From Acidobacteria bacterium 28-1 (GTDB lineage Bacteria > Acidobacteriota > Blastocatellia > Pyrinomonadales > Pyrinomonadaceae): a stretch of DNA of 54,403 nucleotides. The position numbers and the translations under genes were made by a program. How positions within the stretch are numbered: position 1 is the first letter of the stretch; every line of letters begins with the position of its first letter. Under the pieces are notes generated by a model. It did no database searches, had not been told where the DNA came from, and saw only the letters and a program-made list of their open reading frames with translations. Below, piece after piece: positions 45,014-52,698 of the stretch. The stretch is from NCBI GenBank assembly GCA_002050365.1, contig MWYZ01000017.1:1-54403 (forward strand), given 5' to 3'.

Positions 45014-46948
45014 ATGCTTTTTCGTCTGTCCGACATATACAAATCTTATAGCGGTAACGAGATTTTGCGCGGCGTTTCATTCCAAGTCAATCCGATGGAA
45101 AAAATCGGACTCGTCGGACGCAACGGCGCGGGCAAGACGACGATTTTCCGTCTTATTACTGAAGAAGAAGCGCCTGATTCGGGCGAAATATTTAAATTAA
45201 ACAAACTAAAAATCGGGCTTCTCGAGCAACACGTCGATTTTACCGAAAATGAAACCGTCCACACCGCCGCGCTTTCCGCATTTCAACACTTGCACGACAT
45301 CGAAGCTGAAATGCGCGTTTTGGAAATGCAGATGGCGGAACACGCATCTGAAGAAGTTCTCGAAAAATACTCTGAACTTCAAACCGAATTTGAACACGCC
45401 GACGGTTTTACATACACGGCGAAAGCCGAAGCAATTTTGTTAGGTTTGGGTTTTATGAAGGAAACTTGGAATCTGGAGACAAAAAATCTTTCGGGCGGAC
45501 AAAAAAATCGGCTTGGAATGGCGCGTCTTCTGCTTTCAAATCCGGACATTCTTCTGCTCGATGAACCGACCAACCATCTGGATGTAAGTGCGGTTGAATG
45601 GCTCGAAGATTTTTTGCAGACTTACGAAACCGCTTACGTTATCATCAGCCACGATCGTTATTTTCTCGACCGAACGTGCCGCCGAATTATCGAGATCGAA
45701 CGGGGAATAGCCGTAACTTACAAAGGAAATTATTCGCATTTTCTCGTCGAGCGCGAAGAACGGCGCGAACAGCAGCGCCGCGAATTTGAAAATCAGCAAT
45801 CCTTCATTACCAAAAACGAAGAATTTATCAGAAAAAATCTCGCCGGACAAAAAACTAAAATGGCAAAATCGCGTCGTAATATGCTTGAACGACTTGAGCG
45901 AGTCGAAGCGGTTGCGACCGAAAAATCGAGCGGAAATTTCTACTTGAAAAAAGTTGAAAGAGCGGGCGTGAATATTTTATTAGTAGAGGATTTGGCAATT
46001 GGTTACGGCGAAAAAGTTTTGGCGCGGGATATTAATTTTACTTTGACTCGCGGCGAATGTCTGGGAATTATCGGCGGCAACGGCACCGGCAAAACTACGT
46101 TTTTGAAAACGATTCTGGGCAAACACCGCGAACTTGCCGGCAAAATTAATTGGGGAACGAAAACCGAAATCGGCTATTATTCGCAACAGCTCGAAGATTT
46201 GGACAAGCGCAACGAAATTATCCAAGAACTTCGCCGCGTTGCACCCCTAGCGGAGAACGGCGCGCTGCGTTCGTTTTTAGCGAGATTTTTATTCTTCGGC
46301 GAAGAAATCTTTAAACGAGTCGGCGATTTGTCCGGCGGCGAAAAGGGAAGATTGGCGTTGGCGAAATTGATTTACTCCGATGTTAACGTTCTTGTTTTAG
46401 ACGAGCCGACCAATCATCTCGACATTCCTTCGCGCGAAGCTCTCGAAGCGGCTTTGCAGAGTTACGCTGGAACAATCTTCGCCGTCAGCCACGACCGTTA
46501 TTTTCTCGACCAAATCGCCACGCAAATTTTTTCTTTTGAAGCAGACGGCACAATCGAGATTTTCGACGGCAACTACTCGGAGTTTCACGAATGGAAAGAG
46601 AGGAAAGAAGCGGAGAAAGGGAAAAAGGGAGAAAGGGAAAACGAGCAGCTGACGGCGGGCGAACGAATAATCGAAGACCAAATACCAAATACCGAAGACC
46701 AAAGACCGAAGATTGAGTTAAGCAAAAACCAGCTTCAAAAAATCGAGCAGAGAATAAAAAAAATCGAGGAAGAAATTTTAGTTCGTGAAGATGAGATGAC
46801 GAGAATTTCGTTTGAAATGAATCTGCCGGAAATCGCTTCAAATCATCAGAAGCTGCAAGCAGTAACGGAAAAGTTTCAGACAGCGGAAAAACAAATTCAA
46901 ATACTTTACGATGAATGGGATAGGTTAGCCAAGGAAGTTCAAGCCTAG
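45014..46948 (+). CDS. ABC-F family ATPase
   Basis: The 644-residue protein has two ATP-binding cassettes without membrane helices: Walker A GRNGAGKTT (about 37) and GGNGTGKTT (about 355), signatures NLSGGQKNRLGMARLL and DLSGGEKGRLALAKL, Walker B LLLDEPTNHLD and LVLDEPTNHLD. The P-site tRNA-interaction linker lies between the cassettes (about 240-300). A charged C-terminal extension follows, where the DNA consists of 7-mer units (46608-46715) before a coiled coil. It is probably a ribosome-associated factor of the Uup/EttA type. The start overlaps no other gene. Confidence 0.94.
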   Translation: MLFRLSDIYKSYSGNEILRGVSFQVNPMEKIGLVGRNGAGKTTIFRLITEEEAPDSGEIFKLNKLKIGLLEQHVDFTENETVHTAALSAFQHLHDIEAEMRVLEMQMAEHASEEVLEKYSELQTEFEHADGFTYTAKAEAILLGLGFMKETWNLETKNLSGGQKNRLGMARLLLSNPDILLLDEPTNHLDVSAVEWLEDFLQTYETAYVIISHDRYFLDRTCRRIIEIERGIAVTYKGNYSHFLVEREERREQQRREFENQQSFITKNEEFIRKNLAGQKTKMAKSRRNMLERLERVEAVATEKSSGNFYLKKVERAGVNILLVEDLAIGYGEKVLARDINFTLTRGECLGIIGGNGTGKTTFLKTILGKHRELAGKINWGTKTEIGYYSQQLEDLDKRNEIIQELRRVAPLAENGALRSFLARFLFFGEEIFKRVGDLSGGEKGRLALAKLIYSDVNVLVLDEPTNHLDIPSREALEAALQSYAGTIFAVSHDRYFLDQIATQIFSFEADGTIEIFDGNYSEFHEWKERKEAEKGKKGERENEQLTAGERIIEDQIPNTEDQRPKIELSKNQLQKIEQRIKKIEEEILVREDEMTRISFEMNLPEIASNHQKLQAVTEKFQTAEKQIQILYDEWDRLAKEVQA

Positions 46949-47064
46949 AATTTCAGCGGCACTTCTCTAATTGCATTTTGCAGCGTTAGCCACGAAACAA
47001 AGAGTAGTACTAAAACACTAAACGATATTGAAATTAGCTTTACAAGATTTATTGTTCGCCACAT
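46945..47064 (-). CDS. Possible 39-residue membrane protein
   Basis: On the minus strand ATG 47064 to TAG 46945, convergent with and overlapping the ABC-F stop codon. The peptide MWRTINLVKLISISFSVLVL then LFVSWLTLQNAIREVPLKF is a single-pass membrane protein in appearance. GAAAGGA lies eight bases before the ATG. No family is recognised. The remaining 47065-47276 contains two inverted repeats but no gene. Confidence 0.45.
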   Translation of the reverse strand: MWRTINLVKLISISFSVLVLLFVSWLTLQNAIREVPLKF

Positions 47065-47123
47065 TTAGTAAGTCCTTTCTTGTTTTTGAAGAGGCTTATT
47101 AAACAGAAATACAACAAAGCGAC

Positions 47124-47199
47124 CGCATGTAAGACATTCGTCAGGAATCTCAACTTTAACTGCGTGTCCGTTCCCTTAAGAGGTTCACCTCTTACATGC
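47124..47199. repeat. Inverted repeats at the left edge of the cassette array
   Basis: GCATGTAAGA (47124-47133) is inverted as TCTTACATGC (47190-47199). Inside, TAAGAGGT-TC-ACCTCTTA (47177-47194) is a perfect hairpin. Its place just outside the last attC makes it a boundary candidate; its role is unknown. Confidence 0.6.
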
Positions 47200-47276
47200 T
47201 TTTCCCCGAATCTGAGTGCTTATGTCCCCAAACTTTTGCGCGGTCACCATTGTCGCTTAGCGGCTTTGTGCCGTGC

Positions 47277-47372
47277 GTCTAACGGCTGAGATGACGTGAG
47301 GCGAAACACCGCACAACTTGGCAAACGAAACAGCGTCCGTGTTTTGCCCTCACGTCCATTGAATTGTTAGGC
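47277..47372 (-). repeat. attC site 1 (terminal)
   Basis: Core boxes GTCTAAC and GTTAGGC with arms around GACGTGAGGCGAAAC / GTTTTGCCCTCACGTC. At 96 nt it is shorter and slightly more diverged than the others, as expected for the last site of an array. It follows the tspO cassette. Confidence 0.88.
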
Positions 47373-47389
47373 GACGGCTAGGTGTTCAC

Positions 47390-47872
47390 TCATCTTAGAT
47401 TGGGATTGAGCTTCCACAATCCATAACCCCAACGCACAGCATAAAGCAAATATACAAAGTATGGCACTAAAGACCACGCCGCGATTTTATCAAATTGCAA
47501 CAGGCAAACAAACAAAGCAATTGCAACTAACGGATAAAAGGCAAAGGCAAAAAAACTAAGAAACAAGTTTTGAGCGCGAAAGAACACATAGTTCCAAAAG
47601 GCATTAACGCCCATCATAACTAAGAGAAGCGACAAGGCTGCATACTTTAGCAAAGCATCGCCGTCGTGCCTAAAAATTCGATAAAGAATGAAGAAACAAA
47701 TGACGTAATAAACAACTCCGATGATATACCAGACCCAAAGCGGTGCTGAATAAGACGGAAATTGCAGCTTCGCAAAGAAGGACTTGACATTTTTTCCCGC
47801 AAGCACACCTTCCAATATCGCTGATACGACGCAGATTCCAAGCGAAAAAAAGATAGCGGAAATTACTGACAT
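47390..47872 (-). CDS. tspO: TspO/MBR-family membrane protein (cassette 1)
   Basis: The 160-residue protein has five hydrophobic segments and TspO/MBR motifs: LQFPSYSAPLWVWYIIGVVY in the first loop and second helix, MMGVNAFWNYVFF, and the last helices AWSLVPYFVYLLYAVRWGYG. The family binds porphyrins and related ligands in the outer or cytoplasmic membrane and has been tied to stress responses. It fills the cassette tightly: 17 bases to attC 1 and 26 bases to attC 2. Confidence 0.87.
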   Translation of the reverse strand: MSVISAIFFSLGICVVSAILEGVLAGKNVKSFFAKLQFPSYSAPLWVWYIIGVVYYVICFFILYRIFRHDGDALLKYAALSLLLVMMGVNAFWNYVFFRAQNLFLSFFAFAFYPLVAIALFVCLLQFDKIAAWSLVPYFVYLLYAVRWGYGLWKLNPNLR

Positions 47873-47898
47873 CTTTCACCTCTCGATACTCAAAAGCC

Positions 47899-48011
47899 GC
47901 CTAACGGCGGAGTTGACGTGGGGCGAAACCGAATACACGCAACGTCAGGGAAACCACGCAACGCGATAACAAAGTCGCTGTTTCGCCCTCACGTCCAATG
48001 ATTTGTTGGGC
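47899..48011 (-). repeat. attC site 2
   Basis: Cores GCCTAAC and GTTGGGC; arms GACGTGGGGCGAAAC and GTTTCGCCCTCACGTC with one extra base in the right arm. Length is 113 nt. Confidence 0.93.
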
Positions 48012-48024
48012 GGCACGTTAACCA

Positions 48025-48465
48025 TTAAGCACTTCTCCATTCCATCAAGATATGTGTCGTGGTTCTCTCAAACTCACGGAAGCCTAACTTTCGATAAAGA
48101 TTTACAGCACGATTCGCCTGTTGTGTGCCGAGACGCACAGGAACTTGACGGGCTTCGGCATCTTCAATAATCTCCCGCAAAAGAGAAGTTCCCAAGCCTT
48201 TGCCCTGAAATTTCGGGTCGATGACAATCTCCCGAATATGAATATCCTCCTCACGATTTTCAACACAAATATAGCCGCACACGGCATCATCACAAACAAC
48301 AATTTGATGAGTCGCCGCACACCAATCGTTTGCGAAGAATTCGTCCTGCGCTTTTTCATTCCACGTTCCGTATTGTGCGCTCACAACATCACGATAAGCC
48401 CGATGATGAACAGTACGGGCAAATTCCATATCACTGACTTCAGCGGGACGTTTGATAATTTTCAT
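48025..48465 (-). CDS. GNAT N-acetyltransferase (cassette 2)
   Basis: From ATG 48465 the protein has 146 residues and a complete GNAT fold: IREIVIDPKFQGKGLGTSLL is motif A with the Q/R-x2-G-x-G/A acetyl-CoA loop, followed by VRLGTQQANRAVNLYRKLGF, the usual end. It resembles many cassette-borne acetyltransferases; the substrate is unknown. A longer frame would read through attC 3 and is rejected. The stop is 13 bases from attC 2. Confidence 0.9.
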   Translation of the reverse strand: MKIIKRPAEVSDMEFARTVHHRAYRDVVSAQYGTWNEKAQDEFFANDWCAATHQIVVCDDAVCGYICVENREEDIHIREIVIDPKFQGKGLGTSLLREIIEDAEARQVPVRLGTQQANRAVNLYRKLGFREFERTTTHILMEWRSA

Positions 48466-48504
48466 AACAAGTATTATGCAATGTTTGAGGTGCAACACGA
48501 AGCC

Positions 48505-48616
48505 GCCCAACGATTGAGTTGACGTGGGGCGAAACCGAATACACGCAACGTAAAATTGACCGCGCAACTTTTTAAAGAGAAGCTGTTTCGCCCTCACGTC
48601 CAATGACTTGTTCGCC
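48505..48616 (-). repeat. attC site 3
   Basis: Cores GCCCAAC (complement of the GTTGGGC of site 2) and GTTCGCC; arms as in site 2. Length is 112 nt. Confidence 0.93.
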
Positions 48617-48837
48617 GCCGCCTTTCATTGAAACGCGGAGCGTCGCAACTCTGCCTTCGGTCAACTTTATTTTCACCACGCCCAAGTTTGCCTTCGAGCA
48701 AGTTTGAGTTCACGCCGAATGGCGCGAGAACTTCGGCGGCGAAGTTTTAGTTTTCAAAAGTATCGTCGCCGACGAGCCGAATTGAATCGTTTAATTCGAT
48801 TCAAGCAAGGTGAAATTTCCGTTTTGCCACCGCAGGC
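48617..48837 (-). other. Cassette 3 without a recognisable ORF
   Basis: 221 bases lie between attC 3 and attC 4. No frame of useful length with a start is present on either strand. A hairpin TTGAATCG / CGATTCAA (48782-48804) lies near the end where the ORF would start. The boundaries GTTCGCC and GGCGAAC are complementary, as in the coding cassettes. It may carry an RNA, a promoter, or a decayed gene. Confidence 0.7.
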
Positions 48838-48951
48838 GGCGAACGATTGAATTGACGTGGGGCGAAACCGCCAGAAAGCCCGTTTGAGTTCACCACGCAA
48901 GTTTCCAAACAAAGTCGCTGTTTCGCCCTCACGTCCAATGATTTGTTCGAC
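48838..48951 (-). repeat. attC site 4
   Basis: Cores GGCGAAC and GTTCGAC; arms GACGTGGGGCGAAAC and GTTTCGCCCTCACGTC. Length is 114 nt. Confidence 0.93.
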
Positions 48952-48978
48952 AGCGGTATAGGAGAAACGCGACAGTTT

Positions 48979-49437
48979 TTAGATGGATTCATCTCCTTTA
49001 ACTTCCAGACTTTGTTCATGAATTACGCCCCAATGCCTCAATAGCCCGCGAACCTTTTCAAAATACTCTTTAGCATTCGGCACACTCGTCGTGAGCTTTT
49101 CAAGTTCCGCTAAATACTGCGGCAGCCCAAAAGCTGCGCGAACATCAGCGATGAACGGCTCAATCTTAGCAAAGACAGCCATGTGTTCCGTATTCGCAGC
49201 ATGGAATAATCCCGCATCAATTGCTCCGGCGTTGACGAAAGCGGCAGCCATTTCCCAATAGGTTGTCACCATCCGGTATGAGGCACTTTGAGGATGCCCG
49301 CTTCTCATCAGATTGATAATATCTTGTGCGCTTTGCGGATTGAACTCGATTGCATACCAAGTCCTTGCCTTACGAAAAGATTCCTCGCGTCTGATTTCAT
49401 ACAGTTTAAGAACAAGAGCCGCTTCTTCCGTTTTCAT
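48979..49437 (-). CDS. Uncharacterised cassette protein (cassette 4)
   Basis: From ATG 49437 the protein has 152 residues; TTG 49443, better placed behind AAGGAG, is an alternative. It is soluble and mostly helical, with LYEIRREESFRKARTWYAIE, YRMVTTYWEMAAAFVNAGAI and KIEPFIADVRAAFGLPQYL. The pattern resembles small conserved proteins of unknown function seen in soil bacteria. No catalytic motif is visible. It stops 27 bases from attC 4. Confidence 0.75.
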   Translation of the reverse strand: MKTEEAALVLKLYEIRREESFRKARTWYAIEFNPQSAQDIINLMRSGHPQSASYRMVTTYWEMAAAFVNAGAIDAGLFHAANTEHMAVFAKIEPFIADVRAAFGLPQYLAELEKLTTSVPNAKEYFEKVRGLLRHWGVIHEQSLEVKGDESI

Positions 49438-49501
49438 ACTCAATAATATTATCTCCTTGTTGGTTGAATTTATCCGCTGCACTTTTTATTAAGCGTAAGC
49501 T

Positions 49502-49615
49502 GTCGAACGGCGGAGGTGACGTGGGCGGAAACCACCACCACGCAACTCCGAGTCTAACGGACAAGTTTGATAACAAAGTCGCTGTTTCCGCCTCACGTCC
49601 AGCGACTTGTTAGAC
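49502..49615 (-). repeat. attC site 5
   Basis: Cores GTCGAAC and GTTAGAC. The inner arm is changed on both sides together (GGCGGAAAC and GTTTCCGCC), which keeps the pairing. Length is 114 nt. Confidence 0.93.
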
Positions 49616-49696
49616 GCGGCGTGGCGGGAAACCACGAGCCGCAAACAATCGAATTATCTTTGCGCCCCGCGCAAAGCCATTCGTTGTTTTTAACAT
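49610..49696 (-). CDS. Possible 28-residue micro-ORF (cassette 5)
   Basis: ATG 49696 opens a frame MLKTTNGFARGAKIIRLFAA then RGFPPRRV, whose TAA is formed by the attC 5 core box (GTCTAAC). There is no clear ribosome site. The cassette is only 106 bases long and also holds the perfect hairpin CTTTGCGC-CCC-GCGCAAAG (49658-49676), so an RNA role is as likely as a peptide. Confidence 0.25.
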   Translation of the reverse strand: MLKTTNGFARGAKIIRLFAARGFPPRRV

Positions 49697-49721
49697 TTCG
49701 TTTAGTTTTTTTCAAAGAAGC
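49616..49721 (-). other. Micro-cassette 5 (106 bp)
   Basis: The interval between attC 5 and attC 6 is too small for a usual gene. It contains hairpins GTGG...CCAC near its left end and CTTTGCGC / GCGCAAAG at 49658-49676. Its boundaries GTTAGAC and GTCTAAC are complementary, so it is a complete mobile unit. Confidence 0.75.
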
Positions 49722-49832
49722 GTCTAACGTCCGAGCTGACGTGGGCGAAACCGCTACGCGCAACTCTGAGTTTAACGGACAATGTTTTTATGAGGCAAGC
49801 TGTTTCGCCTCACGTCCAGCGACTTGTTAGAC
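49722..49832 (-). repeat. attC site 6
   Basis: Cores GTCTAAC and GTTAGAC; arms GACGTGGGCGAAAC and GTTTCGCCTCACGTC, both one base shorter than in site 2, so pairing is kept. Length is 111 nt. Confidence 0.93.
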
Positions 49833-49895
49833 GCTTGCCGAATCAACGGGCGCAACTCTCGGTTCGCGGAGCGCAGAATCAGAAGCCTTTGCCAT
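49827..49895 (-). CDS. Possible 22-residue micro-ORF (cassette 6)
   Basis: ATG 49895 opens a frame MAKASDSALREPRVAPVDSA then SV, stopped by the TAA in the attC 6 core box. No ribosome site is evident. Codon use is compatible with coding, but the length gives little support. Confidence 0.22.
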   Translation of the reverse strand: MAKASDSALREPRVAPVDSASV

Positions 49896-49927
49896 CGCGC
49901 AACCAGCTTTAGATTTTTTCAAGTAGC
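49833..49927 (-). other. Micro-cassette 6 (95 bp)
   Basis: The interval between attC 6 and attC 7 holds at most the 22-codon frame above. Its boundaries are complementary (GTTAGAC / GTCTAAC). Confidence 0.75.
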
Positions 49928-50039
49928 GTCTAACGATTGAGTTGACGTGGGCAAAAACCGGCAACACGCGACGTAAGAGAAACGAGAAACGCCAAATGAA
50001 AGTAGCTGTTTTTGCCTCACGTCCAATGATTTGTTATGT
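49928..50039 (-). repeat. attC site 7
   Basis: Cores GTCTAAC and GTTATGT; inner arms GGCAAAAAC and GTTTTTGCC are changed together relative to site 2. Length is 112 nt. Confidence 0.93.
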
Positions 50040-50061
50040 TGCCCTTTGGATAAAACACGCA

Positions 50062-50568
50062 TTATTTCAAATCAAATAAGCATCCTTGAGTAAATTGCGG
50101 TTCAATTTCGGACTTTTGATTATTTATGTATTCTCGCACAAGGTCAGTCGTAACGGCATCGCTAACGCTACCGATATAATAACCGATTGCCCAAAGCGTT
50201 CCGTCCTTCCAAATATATCGCTTAATTACATCAAGAAACTCTTGGCGCATTCGCCTTGACGAGATGCCTTTGAAAATTTGGGCAAGTTTTGAAGGCGCAT
50301 ATTTTGGCGGTGCTTCGATTAACATATGAACGTGGTCGGGCATAACTTCCATAGCAATAATGCGAATACGATAGTCGCGGGCAATCTCTTTAAGAATCTG
50401 TTTCAATCTTTCGGCAATCTCACCAACAAGAAAACTGCGGCGATACTTTGGAATCCAGACAAGATGATATTGCAAACTGTAACGGCAATGAGAGCCTGAT
50501 TTTGCATTATCTTGATAAAAGTAATGCAAAACTGCTTTAAGCGTTTCTTGTCGTTCTGCGTCTTTCAT
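50062..50568 (-). CDS. IS200/IS605-type Y1 transposase as cassette cargo (cassette 7)
   Basis: From ATG 50568 the protein has 168 residues. The HUH motif is PDHVHMLIEAPP, the likely catalytic Tyr lies in REYINNQ, and YSLQYHLVWIPKYRRSFLVG is the typical family start. IS200-type transposases act on single-stranded DNA. The ORF fits exactly between attC 7 (22 bases from the stop) and attC 8 (42 bases from the start), with no room for separate IS ends, so it behaves as the cassette gene rather than an IS inserted into one. The accessory TnpB is absent. Confidence 0.88.
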   Translation of the reverse strand: MKDAERQETLKAVLHYFYQDNAKSGSHCRYSLQYHLVWIPKYRRSFLVGEIAERLKQILKEIARDYRIRIIAMEVMPDHVHMLIEAPPKYAPSKLAQIFKGISSRRMRQEFLDVIKRYIWKDGTLWAIGYYIGSVSDAVTTDLVREYINNQKSEIEPQFTQGCLFDLK

Positions 50569-50610
50569 TTCATTTTCGCCTATTGGAACACCCGCTGCAC
50601 AAGCGAAGCA

Positions 50611-50722
50611 ACATAACGATTGAGTTGACGTGGGGCGAAACCGCAACACGAATGTTTATATGAAAGAAGAACCGTTAAAAGAAAGTAGCTGTTTCGCCCT
50701 CACGTCCAATGATTTGTTCGAC
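50611..50722 (-). repeat. attC site 8
   Basis: Cores ACATAAC (complement of GTTATGT of site 7) and GTTCGAC; arms as in site 2. Length is 112 nt. Confidence 0.93.
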
Positions 50723-50734
50723 GTTTGTTCGCCA

Positions 50735-51295
50735 TTAGAGATTTTTCAGCACTGTTTCTGTTTCGACAACTGTTGCAAACTCTTCGTGCAATGTTGCCAA
50801 TGCTGTTTCGTGCATTTCCTCTGCCGAATAATGTTTGCCGTTGTGTCCAACAATCTCAAAAGCGGCAGTCGCGTCCGACACAAGATAAGTTTCAAATCCA
50901 AAATTGCCCGCCATTCTGGTTGTTGTAGAAACACAATGCGGCGTTGTCAAACCTGTTATGACTAGCGTTTCAATTTCTTTGTCGCGCAACAATTGTTCAA
51001 GATTTGTGCCGATGAACGCGCTATTAACGTGCTTTTGAATAACTGGTTCGGCATCTTCCGGTTTCACATTGTCCTTGATTTCGCTGCCTAAAGAATTAGG
51101 GTTCAGTGGAGAATTTGGACTTGTTGATAAATGCTGAATGTGAAAAACAGGGCGTTTTGAATCGCGCCACGCTCTCAAAAGTCGTTCAATGTTTGCTTCG
51201 GCTTGTAAATTGTTTCGCTCTCCCCATTTCGGATTATCAAAGCCTTTTTGAACATCAATAATAATCAAAGCTGTGTTGTTTTGTAATTTCTGCAT
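50735..51295 (-). CDS. Isochorismatase-like cysteine hydrolase (cassette 8)
   Basis: From ATG 51295 the protein has 186 residues. The catalytic triad of the family is visible: Asp in ALIIIDVQKGF, Lys in VIQKHVNSAF, and the nucleophile Cys in TGLTTPHCVSTTTRMA. Members hydrolyse isochorismate, nicotinamide or other amides; the substrate is unknown. The reading frame extends upstream into attC 9, but that part repeats attC sequence and is excluded. It stops 12 bases from attC 8. Confidence 0.92.
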   Translation of the reverse strand: MQKLQNNTALIIIDVQKGFDNPKWGERNNLQAEANIERLLRAWRDSKRPVFHIQHLSTSPNSPLNPNSLGSEIKDNVKPEDAEPVIQKHVNSAFIGTNLEQLLRDKEIETLVITGLTTPHCVSTTTRMAGNFGFETYLVSDATAAFEIVGHNGKHYSAEEMHETALATLHEEFATVVETETVLKNL

Positions 51296-51326
51296 AAATA
51301 GATTGTCATAATATAACAAGGAAAAC

Positions 51327-51438
51327 GTCGAACGATTGAGTTGACGTGGGCAAAAACCGATAACGCGCAACTCCGAGTTAAAGAGGTAAGTTCATAAAGA
51401 GTAGCTGTTTTTGCCTCACGTCCAATGATTTGTTAGCT
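51327..51438 (-). repeat. attC site 9
   Basis: Cores GTCGAAC and GTTAGCT; inner arms GGCAAAAAC / GTTTTTGCC as in site 7. Length is 112 nt. Confidence 0.93.
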
Positions 51439-51460
51439 GGCGCGTTATGGCAAAAAGAGC

Positions 51461-52537
51461 TTACACATACAATTCTCTTAACTTTTTGCATAAAAACAGA
51501 TTGTTCAGTTGATCGTCTGAATCAATAAACTGATTTATTGAGCCGAGGCTATGCCTGATGTTTTTGACTTCTTCGCTCGTCAAAGCCTTTCTAAGTTCTT
51601 CCGCAAAGCGTTCATCTCCGACAACCAAATACTTACGTCCCGCATACTCGGCGGCTTTTTCTTTCAAAGGTATTGTAATTTTCAAAGCGTTGTGCATTCG
51701 AGCAACCGTTTCATACGCTTTTGCGAGAAACTCCTGTCGCTCTTTCCACTCTGTTGCTTGCAGAGCCTGCGTGAAAATCGGACTTAACTCCTGAGCGCAA
51801 TCAAGTTGTAAAAAAGCCGTTCCGAACCATTTGCTATACGGCGCATATTTGCGTTCAATCAAAAAACAAAGCCGCATCAAATTTTTAACTTGTCGGGCGG
51901 CAATCACCGTTGAACCTAATTCATCTCCGACGTAACCGCATCTGCCGATAAACGCTTGCGCCTCAAAAATCTTTATCCACTGCGCGGTGAGCATATACAG
52001 CCAGACATCTTTCGGATAATAGCTGAATTTTTGGCGAATCGGCTCAAGCTCTTCCAAACCGTCGCAGAACACTTTGCCGCTCGTTACGGCGAGAAGTTTG
52101 TGTTCGGAAAAGGTCAGCCAATCCGCCGCCCTAATTTCACCGAACGGGTTGCAACCTAAATACCGATTGAAAAATTCCGTAACGGTTTCAACGTCAATGT
52201 TGTGTTTGTCAGAAACGGCAACGCCGCGCTGGTCTTCGTTGACGGCTATCTGAAAAGCAATCGGATGTCCGCGAAATTCGGATGGCAACTGTTCGTCTAA
52301 AGCATCGTTGATAGGTTTGCGATATTTTTCCGAATCTTGTTCCGACAAGAACAGTTGAAATCGAACGCCCCAATTATGGTCGGCAGATTGAGCATCATCG
52401 TAGCCTAAAACATCCGAACCCCAACCAATCAGAGCCGCCGAATATCGAAGGTCTGGAAAATACGACTTTAGTATCGAAGCCACAACTTCGTTGTAAAAAA
52501 GTTCGTTTAGTTCTAATCCCTTTATGAAATCAGCCAC
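51461..52537 (-). CDS. DUF4037-type nucleotidyltransferase-like protein (cassette 9)
   Basis: The 358-residue protein contains ALIGWGSDVLGYDDAQSADH followed by NWGVRFQLFL near residues 36-65. This is the Gly-x-Gly-Ser ... Asp-x-Asp/His-Trp-Gly pattern of DUF4037, a relative of the minimal nucleotidyltransferase fold. A helical C-terminal region follows (about 170-350). Related proteins modify small molecules or are uncharacterised; a resistance role is only a guess. It starts 25 bases from attC 10 and stops 22 bases from attC 9. Confidence 0.72.
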   Translation of the reverse strand: MADFIKGLELNELFYNEVVASILKSYFPDLRYSAALIGWGSDVLGYDDAQSADHNWGVRFQLFLSEQDSEKYRKPINDALDEQLPSEFRGHPIAFQIAVNEDQRGVAVSDKHNIDVETVTEFFNRYLGCNPFGEIRAADWLTFSEHKLLAVTSGKVFCDGLEELEPIRQKFSYYPKDVWLYMLTAQWIKIFEAQAFIGRCGYVGDELGSTVIAARQVKNLMRLCFLIERKYAPYSKWFGTAFLQLDCAQELSPIFTQALQATEWKERQEFLAKAYETVARMHNALKITIPLKEKAAEYAGRKYLVVGDERFAEELRKALTSEEVKNIRHSLGSINQFIDSDDQLNNLFLCKKLRELYV

Positions 52538-52562
52538 GAAGATTATTCCTTTAGAAGAAGCC

Positions 52563-52674
52563 AGCTAACGATTGAATTGACGTGGGACGAAACCGAATTC
52601 ACGCAAGTTGAGGGAAACATGCAACGCGATAACAAAGTAGCTGTTTCGCCCTCACGTCCAATGATTTGTTATGC
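52563..52674 (-). repeat. attC site 10
   Basis: Cores AGCTAAC (complement of GTTAGCT of site 9) and GTTATGC; one inner-arm mismatch (GGACGAAAC against GTTTCGCCC). Length is 112 nt. Confidence 0.93.
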
Positions 52675-52698
52675 TTCGCCTTCATCTTTAGGCGAGCC

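Noticed and set aside
47080..47289. 69-codon frame at the left edge of the array
   Set aside because: Crosses inverted repeats and the start of attC 1; no protein-like pattern.
48801..49019. 72-codon minus frame in cassettes 3 and 4
   Set aside because: It crosses the whole of attC 4 and has no independent start signal.
51296..51370. N-terminal extension of the isochorismatase-like protein (and like extensions of three other cassette genes)
   Set aside because: The extension is translated attC 9 sequence, and the family N-terminus starts at the internal ATG.
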